A stretch of 64,000 bases of DNA, from positions 2,108,001 through 2,172,000 of the forward strand of contig JAFKAC010000005.1 in the NCBI GenBank assembly GCA_025766275.1, read 5' to 3'. The position numbers and the translations under genes were made by a program. The notes beneath the pieces are model-generated. The model was given only the letters and a program-made list of their open reading frames with translations. It did no database searches and was not told where the DNA came from. Of the stretch, positions 11,124 through 24,100 are shown piece after piece. How positions within the stretch are numbered: the stretch's first letter is position 1; every line of letters begins with the position of its first letter. Source of the stretch: Lactarius indigo. Lineage: Eukaryota > Basidiomycota > Agaricomycetes > Russulales > Russulaceae.

Positions 11124-13511
11124 GGTCCTGAGAGAAAGGAATGGTGATGAAGGCAAATAGGAAGGCTTGGATTATTATAAGCTTGCCACGGGAGCGCTTG
11201 TGCTCTCCCAGCGGTGTATACATACCAGGGACACCGAGGCTGGCGCCACACGGTCGGAATTTTCGCTCTTAAAATCCAATTCGACGTGAGCGCGCAATGA
11301 ACGTGACAGTCGACAGACGTCGGGTGTTGTTGCCTTTATCGTTCGAATCAATCGCTGTCTCGCGGGATAGCTCCATGAACAGCAATAGATTGAACATTAT
11401 AGACGCCGGTTATCTCAACAGCGAGCTTAGGGTGTTGGGGCGCCGGATCAGGGAAGCAACCATAAAAAACGAACATATGAAATCCAAGTAACAAGTAAGG
11501 AATCACGTCAATATAGCACCCGCAATGGCAATGCGAACACCGCACAGAGGTCTTGCCGTTGGGAATGGAACTAGCCATGTCACAGAACCGGAACATCCTG
11601 ACAGGGAATTTGAAAATAGACCGCGGGGAAAAAGGCACAGTACAGCAAACCAAGGTCACTGCCTCTCAGAAAGGCCTAGGTCAAAGCTGGGAATACAGTA
11701 CTGTAGTCCGGTCCATAGTTGTTGCGGTGCGAAAGTAAAGGCAGGTACGTGGCAAGACAGCACCACTACACTTGTCCTCACGCGCGGCATTACATGTAGC
11801 CTCAGCGCTCAGCGCTCAGCATCCAGGGAAATGTTCCTATCAGGGGGGATTCGCCAAGAAAACGCCGCTCGGCGGTTTGGGCATGGTAGGACCGCGCCCT
11901 GTCTAAAGGCTACAGGTCAGGTGCTTTGGCACTCAATGAGGAATACTGGCATTCACATTGTAGGCTATCGAGTTCGACGGGTACAGGTATAGTGACAAAC
12001 TAACGACTCACAAATCGACGAGACGAAGTAGCTCTGACTTCGGAAGGGAAGGGAGATTTTGACAGTATGGACGAAGACGGCCGACTGACTATAAAGTCGG
12101 TCCTAGAAAGTATGCTGTTGCGTGCCACAGTGGCACAACTGTGGCTGTTTTTTAAAAGTCCGCAGCAGCACTCTCTTGGCCAAAAGGTTACTGTACTGTA
12201 CCGTAAAAGGTTAGCACACGGAACAGGTTTGCGTTTCATGATACTGTGTCTTGCTATCAGATGGTGGATCATGCATCATGGCCTGTACACCTTTAGCTCA
12301 ACCTTTCAGGCATTGGTAGTCTTCGCGGGACCTATGCACTCATGGAGCCATGGGTGATAGATTTGGAAGGAGACAAGCATACTTCAGACCTGCTCTCAGC
12401 AGTATTTTAAGTATGAACAGAGTATGCAGGGTAGACAAGCAGGACCTTGGACGACGATGACATCCCTTCTCTCGATCCGGTATGACTATATCACTGATTA
12501 CAGTATACGATGTTGACCCGGGTGCAGTATCACGATCATGATAACTATATGCTGCTCGACCGAAGAGGGTCCCACAACATCTCGAAACGAGATAATGCAT
12601 CCTTGAATTGAGCATGACCAGATGCATGGGGAATGTGACGAAAGCGTAAGGGGAGTACTCTTATCCGTCACTTTGACGGTCATCGGTCCGCCACTTTGAA
12701 CCAGACCTTCATAGCTTCATGTTCAACTTGCAGCTCATCTACATGCAAGCACTCTGCATATGCTAATTATAGCTCAGGCCATTCTTTGAGTCTAGCGGTG
12801 TTTCTTTCCTAGTATTATTACCAACTTCTCGACAACACCTATGCAGTAAGCCTAGCACCGCCTCTGACAACTTGAAACGACGGTGGTGGGCTCATTGGCT
12901 GACGGGTGGTGAGATACGCTTTTTCTGCACGAGAGTCAACGACGCTAATGGACAAGCGCCGATCATCCACCATATGATCACGGTCCCCCCATCAACCACA
13001 ACAGTCCCAAGTATATCGTCGGTCGCGCACAAAGAATCACCCTTCTGATTTTCCGGCAGGGCACCAGTTTACAAACTTGTGGCCTTGGTGTTCTGCTGGC
13101 ACACCCGTTCTAGTGACAACCCCGGCCGCTCCAGGCATTTAGTTTCGCAGCATCCCGTGCACGGCCCTATTCCTTCCATACAAGCCAGGACCCGTTTCGC
13201 TTCCGCTTGAGCATAAACCAGACTGTCATACTGTACTCGCCTCTGGTCCACTTGGAGTCATTCTAACATTTCCTGGGCCTCGTCGGTCAATGTGACCTAT
13301 GATCAACTATGATAGTGAGTCGCCATGTGCCGAGGAATCAGACTCTCATTGGCTAGCGCTGTTCGATGTTAAGGTTAGGGTTACCTACCCCGCCTAGAAT
13401 GAAATGTGCATTTCAAGTTGACGTTGGACGACCAGCCCGAACCCTCCTGAGATTCGGCATAGGTGGATTCCCTTCCCAGGTAGAAAGCTGGACTTTCCCT
13501 CTCCTCACTCA
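11124..13511. other. Divergent intergenic region between lipase A and the PRM10-like gene
   Basis: 2.4 kb without a recognisable gene. It should contain both promoters. A small direct repeat of agcgctc lies at 11803-11819. Open frames at 11525-11992 and 12340-12627 have no family-like pattern. A single telomere-like ggttagggtta at 13374-13384 is not repeated. Confidence 0.5.
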
Positions 13512-16031
13512 ATGTCATCTCCATCGAACCGCTTTGAAAGCGACTCCACAGCCCAGACTCGAAGCGAGTTAAGAGACGGCGGGTCGGATGACCTCCCTAG
13601 CCTTACCTCCCGCCTTCCTTTCCACCCTACTTCCACCCTACGGGCTCCACAAGTTGCGGCTAACATAACCGGTCGAATCGTCCCAGACTCAGAGCCCACT
13701 GGCCAAGAAGGCCGTGGGAAGCTTTTCCCATATTACCTCGAATCCACCGCCGTTCCTCGGAACCCTCTTTTTTCCGATGACGACGTCGATATGCGTCGTG
13801 CCTCTGACTTAAGTGAGAGGACCCTGTATGACAGGACTGAGGAGGAATTGCAACAGTCTCTCAATCGAGTATCCCTCTCGTCCTATCAGCATCCGAACGA
13901 CATCCCACCACCTCGGAGTATGTACTTCGCCGCTCCCCCGCGCTCGGGTACGAGGCATCGTTACGGTCACAAGTCATCTTTGGAGGGTCGCTACGGCGTT
14001 CGTGGTGAGGACGTCACATTGCCAAACGACTTCAGGGATGAACCACCTCGACACCGCGGTATGATGTCGAATCTCCTCGAGCTCTCTCGTGTCTCGGACT
14101 CAACTCCGCCATGGGACGACCACGGTGTTTCCGCCTCTCGCACGGGAGCTCTCGGAGAGTTGTCTGCGGAGGGTGATAGGCGACCTCGTCTCTCGCGACT
14201 TTACTCTCTTGGTGGCTATGATGCCGATGACCCAAAGATTACTGGTGCGACACGTGAATCGCTAGACGATCCGGCCGACTTGGAGAGGAACGTGAAGGAA
14301 CAGATGGATCTGCGATCCATGAGCTATAAGCAACGTCGAAAGGAGGCACAGAAGATCAAGATCCGTTTCTTCGTGACATGTAAGTCGGAATTGCCATTTT
14401 CCGATGAGAGCTCACCCCTGATTGTGTCAAGCCCTCCTCAACCGCCAGCAGTTTATAATGAAGCTTGCTCGCGCTCTCATGACGTTTGGCGCGCCCTCTC
14501 ACCGCATCGAGTCTCAACTCGTCGCCGCAGCGCGCATTCTGGAAGTCGATGCTGAGTTCATCCACCTTCCCAATATTTTCCTTTTATCCTTTGCAGACCC
14601 TGAGACGTGTACCTCTGAGACTCACTTCATCAAGTGCTCCGGTCGCCTCGCACTCGGCAATCTGAAAATGGTCCACCAGATATACCGTCAGGTCGTGCAT
14701 GATGAGTTGAGTGCAAAGAAAGCCGCCGATAGTCTCGATGCTCTGCTTAGCTCTAAGCCTATATACGGCGTCTGGACACGCTGTGCCATCAACTTCTGGT
14801 TGTCGGCGCTGATCTGCCCTCTCGCGTTTGGAGGGTCACTGGTGGATATGTTCGTCGCGGGATTCGGTGCGCTGGTCCTCAGCTCGCTGCAGCTCACAGT
14901 GGTCATGAAGAGCAAGTTGTACGCGAACGTGTTCGAGTAAGCACATCGTTCCTGGCTCTTCCAGTGTTTCTCTTTTTTTACAGCCGCTTTCTCCAGGATC
15001 AGCATCGCCATCTTCATCTCGTTCCTAGCTCGTGCGTTGAGTAGCATTCGTAGCGAGTTGTTTTGCTATACCGCCATATCATCCGCCGGAATCGTCTGTA
15101 TTCTTCCGGGCTATCTTATCCGTAAGTTCGAGTTTACGCTCCGCCCGTTCCTTGTTTGACCGTAACATGTTTTTCACAGTCAGTAGCTCCCTCGAGCTAG
15201 CTTCGAAAAATATGCTCTGTGGCTCTGTCAAGATGGTCTACGCGTTGATATATACACTCTTCCTCGGCTTCGGTCTGCAGATTGGCTCTGACTTCTACCT
15301 CTTGTTCAACCCCTCGGAAAGACATCGCCTTTCTTCACTCGCGTCTTCGATCTCGCACACGATCACCTTCTCTGGTTCGTTTGTCTCTGACAACTCGACG
15401 CTCTTCACAGAGACCCTGCCCTTGTTCGGTGCCTTTGCGTTTACTAGTGGGACGTCGCCAGGCGAGATGAACATCATCGCTGGGTGCCATCGTCTCCCCG
15501 GATTCCCATGGTACCTTCAACCATTCCCATTCTGGTCTCAGTTCATCACAGTTCCGGCGTTCTCGATCATCAGCTCGTTGGGAAACTTGCAGCCATGGCG
15601 CTCCTGGGATCTCGTCGTCATGGTCGCCATCTCGTGCATCTCGTTTGCCGCGAACAAAACAGCGAACCACTTCATCTTCAACAGATCGGATGTGGTATCC
15701 GCGATCGGCGCTTTTGCTGTGGGTTTAATGGGGAACGTGTATTCGCGCCGGTTTGGGGGGACGGCCTTCACGGCGATGGTCACTGGGGTGCTGTTTCTGG
15801 TTCCGGTCCGATCTTTTCCTTCTGCTTTAGTGTCACGTCGAGTCACTGAGCTTCATCGTTGCACAGTCCGGACTTTCGCAGGCCGGGGGTCTCACAGCAT
15901 CTGGCAGCGGCATAGACATCGGCGGTGCCATGATTGCTGTTACGATTGGTATCACTGTTGGGCTGTTCATGAGCCAGGCGCTCGTTTACACTTTCGGGAC
16001 TCGGAAGAACGCGGCGATCTTTTCATTCTGA
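13512..16031 (+). CDS. PRM10/ThrE-like (DUF1212) multi-pass membrane protein
   Basis: Five exons (13512-14379, 14432-14936, 14997-15121, 15180-15805, 15867-16031) join in frame to 762 residues. The first about 290 residues are polar and Ser/Arg-rich, presumably cytosolic. The ThrE N-terminal-type domain follows: MKLARALMTFGAPSHRIES, LPNIFLLSF, LGNLKMVHQIYRQVVHDELS and the first membrane helices around WLSALICPLAFGG. The C-terminal half has further helices (GIVCILPGYLI, MVYALIYTLFLGFGLQIG, WDLVVMVAISCISFAANKT) and ends in the glycine-rich helix GGAMIAVTIGITVGLFMSQAL and a short tail NAAIFSF. Relatives include yeast pheromone-regulated Prm10 and bacterial threonine/serine exporters, so small amino acid transport is possible but unproven. 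It converges with lipase B. Confidence 0.88.
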
Positions 16032-16368
16032 GCCTGATATGGGCCTCTGCACTTGGTCTTTATCACATGTATTCTCTTTTGTGTCTCTAGTCGCGCTTCC
16101 TATATTGAAGAAACGCTTTGCTGGTTCTGCGGCGTCTATTCCCCCCCAGCACTTTTCGGATATTTCGAAGGATATATGGACTATATCCACCCCTCAGCAG
16201 TCATGTACTGTATTGCGTTGATTTAATGATAGCATATTTTATGTATTGTTCGTTGGTAATATGTGGGGAAAGAGCCGAAGTTTAGATTATTCACAAGATT
16301 AAAAAAATGTATTTAAAAAATCATGAAGCAATTTCGTCGTCCGTTGGGTATCATGTGAAGTGCCAACT
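16032..16368. other. Convergent 3' spacer
   Basis: Between the convergent stops of the PRM10-like gene and lipase B. It is AT-rich near 16250-16325 and contains aataaa-like words suitable for polyadenylation on either strand. No gene is seen. Confidence 0.5.
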
Positions 16369-17591
16369 TCACGGGGTGCAAAATATTGTGCCAATGAAAA
16401 TACCGTGGTAAGGACCAAGGTGGTCTGGTATGCTGCCAACTGCGATATTTGGCACCATCAGGTCACTGCATTGGATGTCTGTGCCGTCGTCATCACCTAG
16501 TAGCGTGCAAGGATAAAAATCAGCAGAGTCCTAAGCGCGCGGAGGACGGGGCCCGGGATCAACACTCACCGGGGCAAACAACTGCACTTCCGTCCATCTG
16601 AATGTGGATCTCTTCGCGTGGGTGCTGAAACCCAAGTCGGCGACCCGGGACCGTCGGCACCATGTCGCGCTTGTTGTTAATTCTGGTGAAATTGGCGACT
16701 TGGGAGTCGAAATACGTCGCCCAGGCCGGGTTGCCCACGCGCGGCGTCCCGAACGTGACGCCTCGGACCGCAGTTCCCGCAGGGAGGTTAAGCGTCATGA
16801 AGAGCGTATCGAGCTCCGCGAGTGCTCCGCCAAGCGAGTGACCGACCTGCACAGTAGGAAAAAAATCGGTACGGCGTCCTGATGGGTGATAATTATTCGA
16901 AAGAAACTCACGAGGATGACGTCGGTCGAGGAATGCTTGGTCATCAGACGCTTCACCTCTGCGAGGATCTGGCTCGCCGTCTTCTGGTGTTCGAATGCAA
17001 AGCCGGAGTGGACCTCGATGTCGCTGGGAATGTCGGGGAAGAGGTCGGGGTCGGGTTTCATGAATTCGAGTTCCATGTCGGTTAGCACCGACAACCTGCA
17101 TGGCGAATGAGCGTTTTAGTTTCAAGATCAAATCGGGAGGAAGCGTAGATCATACAGCTTAAGCGGATCCGTGCCTTGGTGCGCTACTACCACAGCAGAC
17201 TGGGCAGGCCAGAATCCGACATAAACTAAAAGCAGCAGTCAGTTTCGAGATTCACATCCCACGATAGATACTTACAAAATTGAGTGCCGTCGCCGTCGCC
17301 GCCAACCAGCGTCGGCTCGAATCCGGGAAGGGCCTGACAAGCGCCTTTGGGCCACATTGGTAAGTGCGTGGAAGCGATAGAGAGAAAGGAAGAAGACCAA
17401 CCTCCACAATGCCACCCTTCTATCTTGGTGGGAGGGCAGTACGCTGCCCGTGCAAATTCTATGAATGGTACGAACTCGGCAAACTGGTTGCTCGAAAGCT
17501 GAATCAAGTCGTTGCGGATCAAGTGGGGGTCTTGCCGAAGGCCACCGATGACGCCTGCGACGAGAGGGAGAAGAGGGCTGAGCGGTATCAT
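16369..17591 (-). CDS. Secreted class 3 (fungal) lipase B
   Basis: This is a paralogue of lipase A with the same exon layout. The ATG at 17591 opens a hydrophobic signal peptide (MIPLSPLLPLVAGVIGGL). Landmarks are EFVPFIEFARAAYC, FYVGFWPAQSAVVVAHQGT, VGHSLGGALAELDTLFM (nucleophile Ser), VTFGTPRVGNPAWATYFDS, INNKRDMVPTVPG (Asp) and GPYHGIFIGTIFCTP (His), ending with TGA at 16369-16371. The last intron separates VVCPG from DDDGTDIQCSDL. A TATA-like tataagaa lies about 60 bases upstream of the ATG. The enzyme should act outside the cell on acylglycerols. No break was seen. The pair probably arose by duplication around, or before insertion of, the PRM10-like gene. Confidence 0.92.
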
Positions 17592-19002
17592 TGTAATATT
17601 GATTGAATGGGTTGAAAGGATGGGGGGATAGCAGACTAGCAGTCCCGTTTCTTATAGCCTCGGGATACCCTGGAGAATGATTCGAACGCTGTATTCTCCA
17701 TGGGTCAAGAGTAGTGATGATGACTCCGGTTTTCTCAACCAAAGAGCATCCCTGTTACAGAAGACAAAGGCGTTTCATCGGTGCCCACACTATGCCTTCG
17801 GGCGGTGCTTATACCTTGCCGAACAATCCGAAGCTTTCGGCGCTAGCTCAGCACGGCCCGCAACAATAACCCAACAGCAGCAGATGGTGAGTCAATGACA
17901 AAGAAACGGTTTTCACGTGTACTAAAGAAGAGCAGCCACTACAAGAGCAAAGGGAGATGTGGTCAGTAGGGCCACGTGTGACTCCGGTGCCATGGGTGGG
18001 GGCTGCCTTGATAGGGTGTTAAGATCGGCGTCTGTCCTCATACCGACTACAAATCAAGATTCGTGTTCGGAGACACCATCTAGCCGGAGTGTTGGCTTAC
18101 CGTGCCAGCGAAGACGGTTTGCTATGCAAGCTTGCGCGATTCGGGCACCTGAGAGAAGGAGCGTATGACCCAGCAGTCGTCGTTCGGAAGGACGGAACGG
18201 TATTGGCACCATCCAGAGATGTCCGGAGTTGATCCAAACCCAGGATCGTCGGGTAGTATTCGAGATTAGCCCTTGAGATTCCCAAAAAGGTTGGCTACAG
18301 CACGCAGAGTATCGGAAATGCCCAGCACGGAGGCTGCATTTTTTAAGACAAAGACGTTCTCGCGGGCATATCAATCATAAGGCGCTGCGTGAGAAAGCAC
18401 GTCGGAGGATAGTCATCATACGGTAATGCGGGACAAAGAAACCGGACGTTAGAATGCTGCCCGAACTTGAAGACGTCGTTTGAATCAAGTGAGAGTCTAC
18501 TCAGGCTGGCAGGTGGAATACGAGTACATCATTCCACAATCCATCCACTTGAGTCCACTCTAGCTCATGGCCACAGGAATTTCAGAAACTGGGTATGCAT
18601 TTTGCAATGCGCGCAAGGAGCGGAGACTGAGGCGGCTGAGGTAGGTGTGGCTGAGTCACGCACCGGTGCGGCTCACCCGGACTCGGACCTCGGGCCGCTC
18701 GCCGCCACTGAGTTTCATCTTTTGTTGCAGCTCATCCGCTGTGAGTCCTTATTGGAGCAAAAACTTGGGGAAAAAACATCTGTTTTTCTAGGTTTGTCAT
18801 AAGAACGGAAATACACTGGGCTACAAGGGGTGAAAGCTAATTTTGCAAGTAGAGTAAATGATGGACGTCGAGACTTGAGACCCGTGAGAGACCTGCTCGA
18901 CTCATATCGGACTCTGGACCGTATTTGGGCGCCTGCCAGTGCGACGATCCTTGGCTCTCAGCTCATCTGCCACTGACGTAGCATCGCACCTCAAGGACAC
19001 TG
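17592..19002. other. Divergent spacer between lipase B and sirtuin
   Basis: 1.4 kb with no recognisable gene. The open frame at 18467-18802 has no family-like pattern. It presumably holds the lipase B and sirtuin promoters. Confidence 0.45.
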
Positions 19003-20537
19003 ATGGACGATTACGGTGTCGATCTTCCGAAGGAGGCACCCGGCTCTAGTGCCAGATCCTCCAAGCCAGTTTCTGGTTCTCACCCGTTCGCCAAGAAGGA
19101 TATACCTTCGCTCGCTAAGTACATCGAGTCAGATGCGTGCCGGCAGATCTATCTCATGGTAATTCGAACCCGAAATATCTACTGAAGACGTTTCATGACC
19201 CTGTGCAAAAGTTAGGTGCAGGTGCGTGCCGCGCTTATGCTCCGTCACCAGTGGTGATATCTGCCGGCGGCCACTCACGGATCATTAGGCATCAGTACTT
19301 CTGCGGGAATCCCAGACTTTCGATCCCCCGAGACAGGCGCGTGTGCAGTGGGCTTGGCTGTTGAACCATATGATTAAGTCTGACTCTTGTATACGAACAG
19401 GATTATACGTAAGAAACGATCTGTAATCTGTCCAGAATTTTATCACGGTACTCCTCGCAGGCCAATCTAGCGCGCCTGAAATTGCCGTACCCGGAAGCTG
19501 TATTCGATATACAGTATTTCCGTAGAAATCCCAGCCCGTGTACGCCCTTCCCTTGCCGTTTCGTCTTGTCTCGTCTTGAGGAGTCCTCCATAGTTTATAC
19601 GCTCGCGAAAGAGCTGTACCCGGGGAAGTACAGGCCGACCCTCACGCACTCATTTATCAAACTTCTGTCAGACAAGGGCCTGCTTGGTCTATGTCTTACA
19701 CAGAACATCGATACTTTGGAACGGCGAGCGGGAATCCCCGCAGATAAGATAATAGAAGCGCATGGAAGCTTTGCGACGCAGGGTTGTATCGAGTGCAAGC
19801 GACCGTTCGACGACACCGAAATGAAGAAAATTGTAGAAGAAGAGCGTATTCCAAGGTGCAAGACATGCAAAGGACTCGTCAAACCAGACATCGTCTTCTT
19901 TGGGGAGTCGGTAAGCGTGTTCATCCAAGTCAAAGAAATGGGGATCGCATCAACATTATCTATTGCGCAGCTCCCCTCCAATTTTTATAGTGCTTTAGCC
20001 AAGCTTAGTGATGCCGATCTCCTGATAGTGATGGGAACATCGCTTACCGTGCATCCCTTCGCCTCTCTCATCAACACGGTCACAAAGCAATGCCCACGGG
20101 TGTTGATAAATCTGGACCAGGTGGGCGGGATCGGCTCTGGAAGGAATGATCTAGTTTTTCTCGGGAAGTGCGACGACATCGTCCGTGACCTTGCGAGGGC
20201 ACTTGGATGGGAGGATGAACTTGACAAAGAGTGGATAGAGACCGCTAAGTCCCTGGATAACCACGAGACGCCGCACGAACCAACAGAGGAGGATAAAGCT
20301 GACGAGACCGAGGCAAAGCTGGAACACGAATTAGAGAAGATAACGGATAGAGTGGGCAATGCTCTCTCCTTGACCGAGAAAGACGGGGATAGTGTTGAGA
20401 AGACGGATGCCCGCAGCGGAACTGGAAGTGGGACCAATAAGGATGTAGATGCGAAGCGAGAGACGATACCTGAATTACCAAAGATCCCGCAGAAGGGCGG
20501 GGAAGAAGGCAGGATAGATCCCGAGCAAAACGAATAA
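19003..20537 (+). CDS. HST2: Class I sirtuin, Hst2-like NAD-dependent protein deacetylase
   Basis: This encodes a Sir2-family enzyme that removes acetyl groups from lysines using NAD. The N-terminal half is split by two microexons: exons 19003-19158, 19212-19221 (10 nt), 19289-19336, 19401-19408 (8 nt) and 19461 onward join in frame to read [20 protein letters not shown] then LYANLARLKLPYPEAVFD. The intron at 19337-19400 must start with GC. Further motifs are TQNIDTLERRAGIP, EAHGSF (catalytic His), the zinc pairs GCIEC and CKTC, PDIVFFGES, MGTSLTVHPFASL and LINLDQVG. An in-frame 60-base GT-AG intron fits at 19911-19970. The C-terminal tail is long, acidic and Lys-rich. A 56-base intron-like piece at 19538-19593 is odd: removing it shifts the frame, keeping it adds 19 residues before YTLAKELYPG. 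The family is certain; the Hst2 subtype is likely. Confidence 0.9.
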
Positions 20538-21119
20538 ATTGGTAAGCCTACACGTGTTCAAGGATTTGCGCCCCTCTAATGTATACGTACCCCCCTTAGT
20601 AAAGGTTTCAACGGTCGCATTCCGTGGTGGTGTGTGTTGATGGAGCTGTAGTCTAGTAATGATTTAAATGAAGGTGCGGCGGGTCCTCGAATAGAATCAG
20701 AATTTTGGGACATCACACGGCGCGCTATAGGTTGCCAGCGGGGGGGCAGATCTTGGAGCTGTAGGACTAGGAGGATGCATGCCGAAACCCTGATCGCATT
20801 GCAATCGTAAAGTGTCCCGGTATTTTTATTGCTAGTGGGCTCATAAATGCCGCGCCATGGAAGCCGCGGGACGTGCGGAGTTATGTTTGCCGGCCGAACA
20901 CAGAGTGGCCGAGTCATGCTGAAACGTTGGATGAAAACTGTAGAGATAAGACCGATATAACCTCCAATAGAGTTATCGACTCGTGTGTGGAGCATGGAAG
21001 ACGTGCAATCGTGTGGGATATCGGCAACCTCCGGTTACCGGAAGATCTTGTGACCAGGTCGCGTCGACTTAAAGTGCACCCAAGCGACGCGGCACACACC
21101 ACCGACCACACTGCTAACT
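20538..21119. other. Spacer between sirtuin and AMP deaminase
   Basis: 582 bases, no recognised gene. Both flanking genes are on the plus strand, so this holds the sirtuin 3' end and the AMP deaminase promoter. Confidence 0.5.
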
Positions 21120-24100
21120 ATGGTCACTCGAGAAGTGCATACAAGCGGCACTCTTTCCAGCTCCTCGTCCTCTGGCGCGTCGCCTACATTCACCCCTACC
21201 ATTGGTTCAAAACGTTCTCCTGGTCTTCAGATACCAGAGCCCACCGATGGATATTTCGGCTATAGTGAGGAGAAAACTCTTCGTCATGTACGTCGACTCC
21301 GTCTCCACAAAATTGCACATTTGGAGATCAAGAATGGATGCAATCGTGGTCAAGTCGGTCTCGAGACAAGTTACTTACTGGACTGAACGCATAGATCGAG
21401 GAAAAAGTGTTGTCGCATCGAAGGCAATCTCAACCACAATCAGAGGCGGGCGCCTCCATCTCTGGAGCTCCAGACTCGGAAGCGGTTTTACACAGCTTGG
21501 CAGGTCTCAAATTCCCCCCAGGCATCGATGGTACCGATTCCGGCGCTGTTTTCGTCGACGACGAGGCAAGCGAGAAGTCATTCGAACCTACGAAGGAGCA
21601 TCCAGAAGCACGTATGTTAACAGTACAGACATTTTTTTCGCATTCACGTCCTGATACATCGGTTCGAAACAGCTGCAGTGTCCACGGAACTTACCCCTGA
21701 GCTTAGCAAAACGTTCGGGCTCTTGCGCCAATGTCTCGACTTGCGCGACAAGTATATGACAGCTTCGAACCAACGCCTTGGCGATAACCCCCGCGACCAC
21801 GATGGAGTCTTCCATGGAATCCCTGAAGGGGTATCGGACGTAATGGGTGTACGTCCGGAAGCTGCAAACGCATATGTACCCGCAGAGGAGCAGTTCAGGC
21901 CTTGGCGCATATATCCTCGCCCGCCCGCACCCCACTGGCAATGGACAGCAGAAAAAGAAGCGATATCGTCTGGAACAGCTCCCCCTCGTGATGTGTTTGA
22001 CTTGTCTCGAATCGAGATTCCTGGACCACACGAGTGGGAATTTGAGATAGACGATAAGGGCGTATATCAAGTGTATAACGACGCGACAGGTAGGTTGGGC
22101 CGTCCTCTCGTATGGTGTTTTGTTGAGTTGTCTATTAGCAAACGACAAACAGCCCATCTTTGATATCCCGAACATTAGAGAGTATTTTATGGATCTGGAC
22201 TTTGTTCTTGGGGTCATCTCCGATGGTCCCACGAAGAGCTTCGCATTTCGCCGTCTGCAGTATCTCCGGGGGAAATTCTCGATGTACTCTCTACTCAACG
22301 AGTTTCAGGAGATGACTGAGATGAAGGTCTGTCCATTACCTGTCATGATTCAAGGGCTCCGCTGAATCTATATCAGCAAGTTCCTCATCGGTAATGCAAT
22401 CCTTCCGAACTTCTTTTCCCCTATTCCTCAATGCCTGGTCATCCCGTAGCGATTTTTACAACGTCCGCAAGGTCGACACACATGTCCACCATTCTAGCAG
22501 CATGAACCAAAAACACCTCTTGCGATTCATAAAGGCAAAAATGAAGCGCAACTGTCAGGTTTTATTTTCCCATTATCCTCCCTGCGCGATAAACCTGATG
22601 CTTTGTAGGACGTCGTCACCTTCCGCGATGGCGCGGAGTTGACGCTTGAACAAGTCTTCGAGTCTCTTAAACTCACCGCGTATGACCTTTCTATTGATAC
22701 CCTTGATATGCACGCGCACCAAGATTCATTCCATCGCTTCGACAAGTTCAACCTCAAGTACAACCCTATTGGCGAATCCCGCCTACGCGAGATTTTCCTC
22801 AAAACAGACAACTATATCCAAGGGCGATATCTTGCAGAGCTGACAAAAGGTATTACTATTCTTTCAAATCTGTTGGTGTTGTTCATATCGATACTCGTCA
22901 GAGGTAATGACCGACCTGGAGCAGGGCAAGTATCAGGTAAGCACTCTCAGATCTCTACCATGCCAATCAGGCACAGACAGATGATGAATAGAACTGCGAA
23001 TGGCGCTTAAGTATCTATGGGAGAAAGGAAGACGAATGGGACAAGCTTGCGCGATGGGTCATAGACAACAAACTCTTCTCGCACAACGTACGCTGGCTCA
23101 TACAGGTCCCTCGCTTGTACGACGTGTACAAAGAAAATGGGTCGATCCACAATTTTGAAGATATCGTCCGAAGTACCCTTTTTTTTTACCTCGATGAAAA
23201 TTCGAAGTTTAAAGTTCGGGTAGACGTGTTCAAACCCCTGTTCGAGGTCACAAAGGATCCGTCGTCACACCCGAAGTTGCACGTCTTCCTACAGCGCGTC
23301 ATCGGCTTTGACACTGTCGATGATGAGTCAAAGACAGAGCGTCGATATCACAGGAAGTTCCCTTACCCCAAACTTTGGGACTATAGGCAATCACCACCTT
23401 ACTCGTACTGGTTAGTCATATTTTCTTTGAAGGGTCGTGCATTCTCACTCATCTGCTCAAAGGGTCTACTACATGTTTGCCAATATGGCAAGCCTCAATA
23501 AGTGGCGTCGAGCCCGTGGCTTTAGTAATTCTCTTGCAACGCAACGTTCGCGTCTTGCTTACTAATCTGGACCCACAGACACCTTTGTCTTTCGTCCGCA
23601 CTCTGGAGAGGCAGGCGACACGGATCATCTCACGTCCGCCTTCCTGACTTCCCATTCCATCTCCCACGGCATCTTACTGCGCAAAGTTCCTGCTCTGCAA
23701 TATCTATTCTACCTCAAACAAATTGGCATCGCCATGAGCCCGCTGAGCAACAACGCGCTTTTCCTTACATACGAGCGAAATCCCTTGCCTGACTTTTTCA
23801 AGGCGGGGCTCAATGTCAGCTTGAGCACGGATGACCCTCTGCAGTTCCACTTTACTAAGGTTTGTCGGTTTACTCCTTAGAACTGATCATTGATTTTTTT
23901 CTGCAGGAGCCGCTGTTAGAGGAGTATAGTGTAGCCGCGCACATCCTCAAGCTTTCTCAAAGTTCGCTGTGCGAGCTTGCGCGCAATTCCGTCATCCAGA
24001 GTGGCTTTGAGATGGAGGTCAAGCGCCATTGGCTAGGCCAGGGGTTCTATCTTCCCGGCGCAGCAGGAAATGACATCAACAAGGCAAGTATTTTTGGCAC

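Noticed and set aside
13374..13384. Telomere-like ggttagggtta
   Set aside because: Single occurrence, not a tandem array.
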